The notes under the pieces are model-generated. The model was not told the origin of the DNA. It was given only the letters and a program-made list of their open reading frames with translations, and searched no databases. A stretch of 8,803 bases of DNA from Alphaproteobacteria bacterium (lineage in GTDB: Bacteria; Pseudomonadota; Alphaproteobacteria; UBA828), in contig JAPYQV010000089.1 in assembly GCA_029937205.1 (NCBI GenBank), forward strand, positions 1 through 8,803. Direction: 5' to 3'. The first letter of the stretch is position 1, and each line of letters begins with the position of its first letter. The translations under genes and the position numbers were made by a program. Positions 6,998 through 8,803 of the stretch are shown here, piece after piece.

Positions 6998-7011
6998 TTA
7001 ACTGTTATTAA
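6998..7011 (+). promoter_or_regulatory. Second TTAA pair (near-CtrA site)
   Basis: TTAA at 6998-7001 and TTAA at 7008-7011 are separated by six bases instead of the seven of a canonical CtrA site. The first lies in GTTAAC, the same hexamer found in the upstream box at 6974-6979. It may be a weaker accessory site, or chance in AT-rich sequence. Confidence 0.25.
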
Positions 7012-7053
7012 ATGTGATGAGTTGCTAGGTGGGAAGATATTTTAAAGAAATCA

Positions 7054-7164
7054 ATGGAACGCACAAAAACTCAGCTTGTTGAAGAGGTTAGAGATCTTCA
7101 GCAAAAATTGACAGCATTCAAGCGCCACGATGACGGGGCGCCGGCGTCACCGAAGTTCATGTGA
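7054..7164 (+). pseudogene. 5' fragment of a probable sensor/signalling protein, truncated
   Basis: ATG at 7054 opens a 36-codon frame. The first 25 or so residues (MERTKTQLVEEVRDLQQKL then TAFKRH) form an amphipathic helix with a clean heptad (Leu8, Val12, Leu15, Leu19, Phe22). This KTQLxEExxxLxxxL opening is typical of the coiled coil leading into PAS domains of bacterial sensor kinases and diguanylate cyclases. The frame then crosses into GC-rich DNA belonging to the LiaF-like remnant, read out of frame, and stops at 7162-7164. So it looks like the head of a signalling gene cut off at about 7120-7134. The CtrA-type box upstream fits a former regulated promoter. No strong ribosome site is visible (AAAGAAA only). 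It could instead be a genuine micro-protein; low confidence. Confidence 0.4.
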
Positions 7165-7409
7165 CCAGCGTGATGGGCGGCATCGCCATTATCGTGCCGC
7201 CCCATCTCCAAGTGGTGTGCGAAGGCGCCAGTATCATGGGCATGTTCGAAGGCCTGGACCAGGGCACCCGGCAGTGGGACCCGGAAGCGCCGCTCTTGCG
7301 CATCACCGGTAGCGCGATCATGGGTGCCTTGGAAATCGCCACCCGGTCGCCCGGCGATACCATGAAAGTCGATCCCCGCGCCCATGTCGGCCAGATCGGC
7401 CATCGCTAG
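7134..7409 (+). pseudogene. 3' remnant of a LiaF-like cell-wall-active antibiotics response protein
   Basis: This frame is open for 91 codons after a stop at 7131-7133. It shows the repetitive beta-strand pattern of the LiaF C-terminal domain: TSVMGGIAIIVPP, GASIMGMFEG and GSAIMGALEI, each a short strand with an MG turn. Full family members carry an N-terminal membrane domain of several helices, which is missing here. Family-like sequence already begins at TEVHVTSVMGG, before the GTG at 7161, so that GTG is unlikely to be a natural start. A short cytosolic protein from GTG 7161 (82 residues) cannot be excluded. Upstream DNA switches to AT-rich sequence in another frame, so the gene appears to have lost its 5' part by deletion or recombination. 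Its stop overlaps the convergent cupin gene's stop (7406-7409). Confidence 0.6.
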
Positions 7410-8029
7410 ACCAGTCGGGCCGCCGTGCCAATTTCACCACGCCAGGCATAGAGCGCGAGCAGGGGTTGCGCGGCCGTCCGCATGGCATGGATCACCTTCG
7501 GTTCGTGGTGAATAACCGATCCCGACGGCCGAAGCTGCCACGGCGCGCCGGCGCGCTGCCATGCTGCCTCGCCGGCCACGACCATGTAAATTTCCTCGGC
7601 CGGGTGGTTGTGCGGCGGATAAAGATTTTCCGGGCCGATCAGCAGCAGGCCAAGCGCCGTGTTCGGGCTCAGCACCATGCCGTCTGGACCGGAAATTTCC
7701 ACATAAGCGTAATCCGCGACAAAGGCGCGCATGTTCGGATCGTGCACATAATTCGGGTTTTGTACCCAGCGCAGTTTGCCGGCCAGCGCTGCAATCGCCT
7801 CTGCCAATTCGGCCGCCGGGCCGTCCTTGGCCTGGGAAAGAGCGCCCACAAGATGACGGCAGACCGGGAGATCGCGAGGTAACGGTGTCTCGGATTTTGC
7901 CGGTGCCATCCGGGCATTTTCCGAAATTTCACAAATCAGGCCGGCAGCGGCACAACCGTCCGCTCCGCGCTGGGCGCTGAGGTCGACCACGCTCGAGAGG
8001 AACTCGCCAAGTTCCGTGTCCGGCGCCAT
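7406..8029 (-). CDS. Cupin dimethylsulfoniopropionate (DMSP) lyase family protein, DddQ-like
   Basis: Probable metal-dependent lyase splitting DMSP into dimethyl sulfide and acrylate in the cytosol. It is 207 residues, near DddQ (about 200). The cupin core reads LGLLLIGPENLYPPHNHPAEEIY (126-148, shown in parts): Tyr137, His140, His142, Glu146 and Tyr148, with His181 in IHAMRT (180-185). From memory of the DddQ structure, these align with its Tyr120, His123, His125, Glu129, Tyr131 and His163, that is the metal ligands and the catalytic tyrosines, all kept. The family-like C terminus LALYAWRGEI (191-200) also fits. The ATG at 8027-8029 has only a weak ribosome site. It lies 28 bp downstream of the aldehyde dehydrogenase stop on the same strand, so the two form an operon. 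Other members of this cupin group may act on different substrates, so family is firm but DMSP as substrate is inferred. Confidence 0.82.
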   Translation of the reverse strand: MAPDTELGEFLSSVVDLSAQRGADGCAAAGLICEISENARMAPAKSETPLPRDLPVCRHLVGALSQAKDGPAAELAEAIAALAGKLRWVQNPNYVHDPNMRAFVADYAYVEISGPDGMVLSPNTALGLLLIGPENLYPPHNHPAEEIYMVVAGEAAWQRAGAPWQLRPSGSVIHHEPKVIHAMRTAAQPLLALYAWRGEIGTAARLV

Positions 8030-8057
8030 CCGTTGCCCGCCGGGTTGGAATGGTGCC

Positions 8058-8803
8058 CTAAAGCTCAGGCGAATTGAGCACCAACATCTTCTTGGCTTGC
8101 ATTTCCTCCATGGTGTGGTGGATGCCGCCGACGCCGTGGCCGGAATGTTTGAGGCCGGCGAAGGGCATCCAGTCGACGCGGAAGGCGGTGTGGTCGTTGA
8201 GCATTACCGCCGAGCCGTCGATGCGCTTATAGACGCGGAGCGCGGTGTCCATGTCCTGGGTGAAGACGGCGGCCTGGAACGAGACATCGAGGCTGTTGGC
8301 GCGCGCAATCGCCTGATCGAGCGAGCGGAACGGATAGACGCAGACGACGGGGCCAAACACTTCATTCTTACTGACCCGTGCGTTCTTCGGCGGGTCCCAA
8401 AGGACGGTCGGCGCATAGCAGGTTTTCGACAGGCGCTTGCCGCCGGCCAGAACCTTGGCGCCGCCGGCGCGGGCTTCTTCGACCCACTCCGCCACCCGGT
8501 CGACTTCACGCGGGCGAATCAGCGGGCCGACGTCGGTCGTGGCTTTGGTTGGATCGCCCACTTTCAATGCCTTGGCCTCTTTGGCGAGACCGTTCGCCAC
8601 CGATCGGGCGATGGAATGGTGCGCAAAAATGCGCTGCACCGAAACGCATACCTGACCGGCGTGATAGAAACCGCCTTTGGCCAACAGCGGCAAGGCCCGT
8701 TTGACGTTTGCATCCGCTGCCATGATGACTGGCGCGACGCCGCCATGCTCGAGCGCGCAGCGCGTGCCCGGCGACAGTTTGGAGCGTAGCATCCAGCCCA
8801 CTC
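8058..8803 (-). CDS. Aldehyde dehydrogenase, NAD(P)-dependent (5' end beyond window)
   Basis: The C-terminal 248 residues or so of an ALDH-superfamily enzyme, oxidising an aldehyde to the acid. The frame is open to the right edge. A GTG at 8799-8801 is internal, because the sequence GWMLRSKLSPGTRCALEHGG already sits in the middle of the fold. The nucleophile is the Cys in HAGQVCVSVQR (about residue 52 of the visible part), and the general base Glu lies in LEHGG (about 18), where most families have ELGG. EVFGPVV, the FRVDWMPFAGLKHSGHG segment near the C terminus and GGIHHTMEEM are typical. It resembles the lactaldehyde/phosphonoacetaldehyde-type branch, but the natural substrate is not evident. 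It precedes the DMSP-lyase-like gene by 28 bp, probably in one transcript. It is not obviously the CoA-acylating methylmalonate-semialdehyde type (DddC) known from some DMSP clusters. Confidence 0.9.
   Translation of the reverse strand, partial: VGWMLRSKLSPGTRCALEHGGVAPVIMAADANVKRALPLLAKGGFYHAGQVCVSVQRIFAHHSIARSVANGLAKEAKALKVGDPTKATTDVGPLIRPREVDRVAEWVEEARAGGAKVLAGGKRLSKTCYAPTVLWDPPKNARVSKNEVFGPVVCVYPFRSLDQAIARANSLDVSFQAAVFTQDMDTALRVYKRIDGSAVMLNDHTAFRVDWMPFAGLKHSGHGVGGIHHTMEEMQAKKMLVLNSPEL

Larger units (their letters stand above)
6739..7053. other. AT-rich non-coding island
   Basis: No convincing gene lies in this stretch. Composition drops abruptly: about 38% GC by hand count over 6841-7120, and only 25% in 6961-7020, against clearly GC-rich neighbours. 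It holds a tandem TACAGGC pair (6759-6772), a perfect 7-bp inverted repeat (6820-6844), and a CtrA-type box at 6964-6980 with a second TTAA pair at 6998-7011. The left part (to about 6780) should contain the GFA promoter. The right part looks like the promoter of the truncated frame starting at 7054. The AT-rich character may be simply that of a regulatory region, or may mark acquired DNA. Confidence 0.6.

Noticed and set aside
1..8803. tRNA, rRNA, CRISPR array or intact insertion sequence
   Set aside because: I saw no cloverleaf, repeat-spacer array, transposase gene or long terminal inverted repeats anywhere in the window.

Overview
This window looks like alphaproteobacterial DNA. Coding GC is high, genes are packed into operons with 1-4 bp start/stop overlaps, and there is a perfect CtrA-type box (TTAA-N7-TTAA). 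A protein carrying the full active-site signature of cupin DMSP lyases hints at a marine or marine-related lineage. The taxon is an inference; no rRNA or marker gene is present.

Layout. (1) Positions 2055 to 1, minus strand: an AMP-forming acyl-CoA synthetase whose 5' end carries a one-base frameshift, followed 27 bp later by a conserved protein of unknown function that runs off the left edge. (2) Positions 2056-2155: a divergent promoter region with a TATAAT box and a small inverted repeat. (3) Positions 2156-6329, plus strand: a tight five-gene operon of acyl-CoA dehydrogenase, ThDP-dependent 2-oxoacid dehydrogenase E1 alpha and E1 beta, enoyl-CoA hydratase, and a free-standing 78-residue lipoyl domain. 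(4) Positions 6355-6738, minus: a GFA/CENP-V family zinc protein, convergent with the operon. (5) Positions 6739-7133: a non-coding, AT-rich island (about 38% GC at 6841-7120) with an inverted repeat, CtrA-type sites and the first codons of what looks like a truncated sensor protein. It abuts a 5'-truncated LiaF-like (cell-wall-active antibiotics response) gene remnant ending at 7409. (6) Positions 8803 to 7406, minus: an aldehyde dehydrogenase (5' end outside the window) followed by a DMSP-lyase-family cupin.

How the genes may work together. The ligase can activate a carboxylic acid to its CoA ester. The dehydrogenase and hydratase can then desaturate and hydrate it, as in beta-oxidation or branched-chain acid breakdown. 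The E1 alpha/beta pair should decarboxylate a 2-oxoacid and pass the acyl group to lipoamide. The only lipoyl protein here is the small discrete domain; no E2 acyltransferase core, subunit-binding domain or E3 is present. The E1/free-lipoyl/ACAD/hydratase/ligase combination is the most interesting system in the window. The substrate cannot be read from sequence alone.

The right-hand pair (aldehyde dehydrogenase plus DMSP-lyase-like cupin) is a second catabolic module. DMSP cleavage would yield acrylate, and acryloyl-CoA is a plausible hydratase substrate, but a link between the two modules is speculative. The island between them looks like a recombination scar: two unrelated gene fragments meet in different reading frames.
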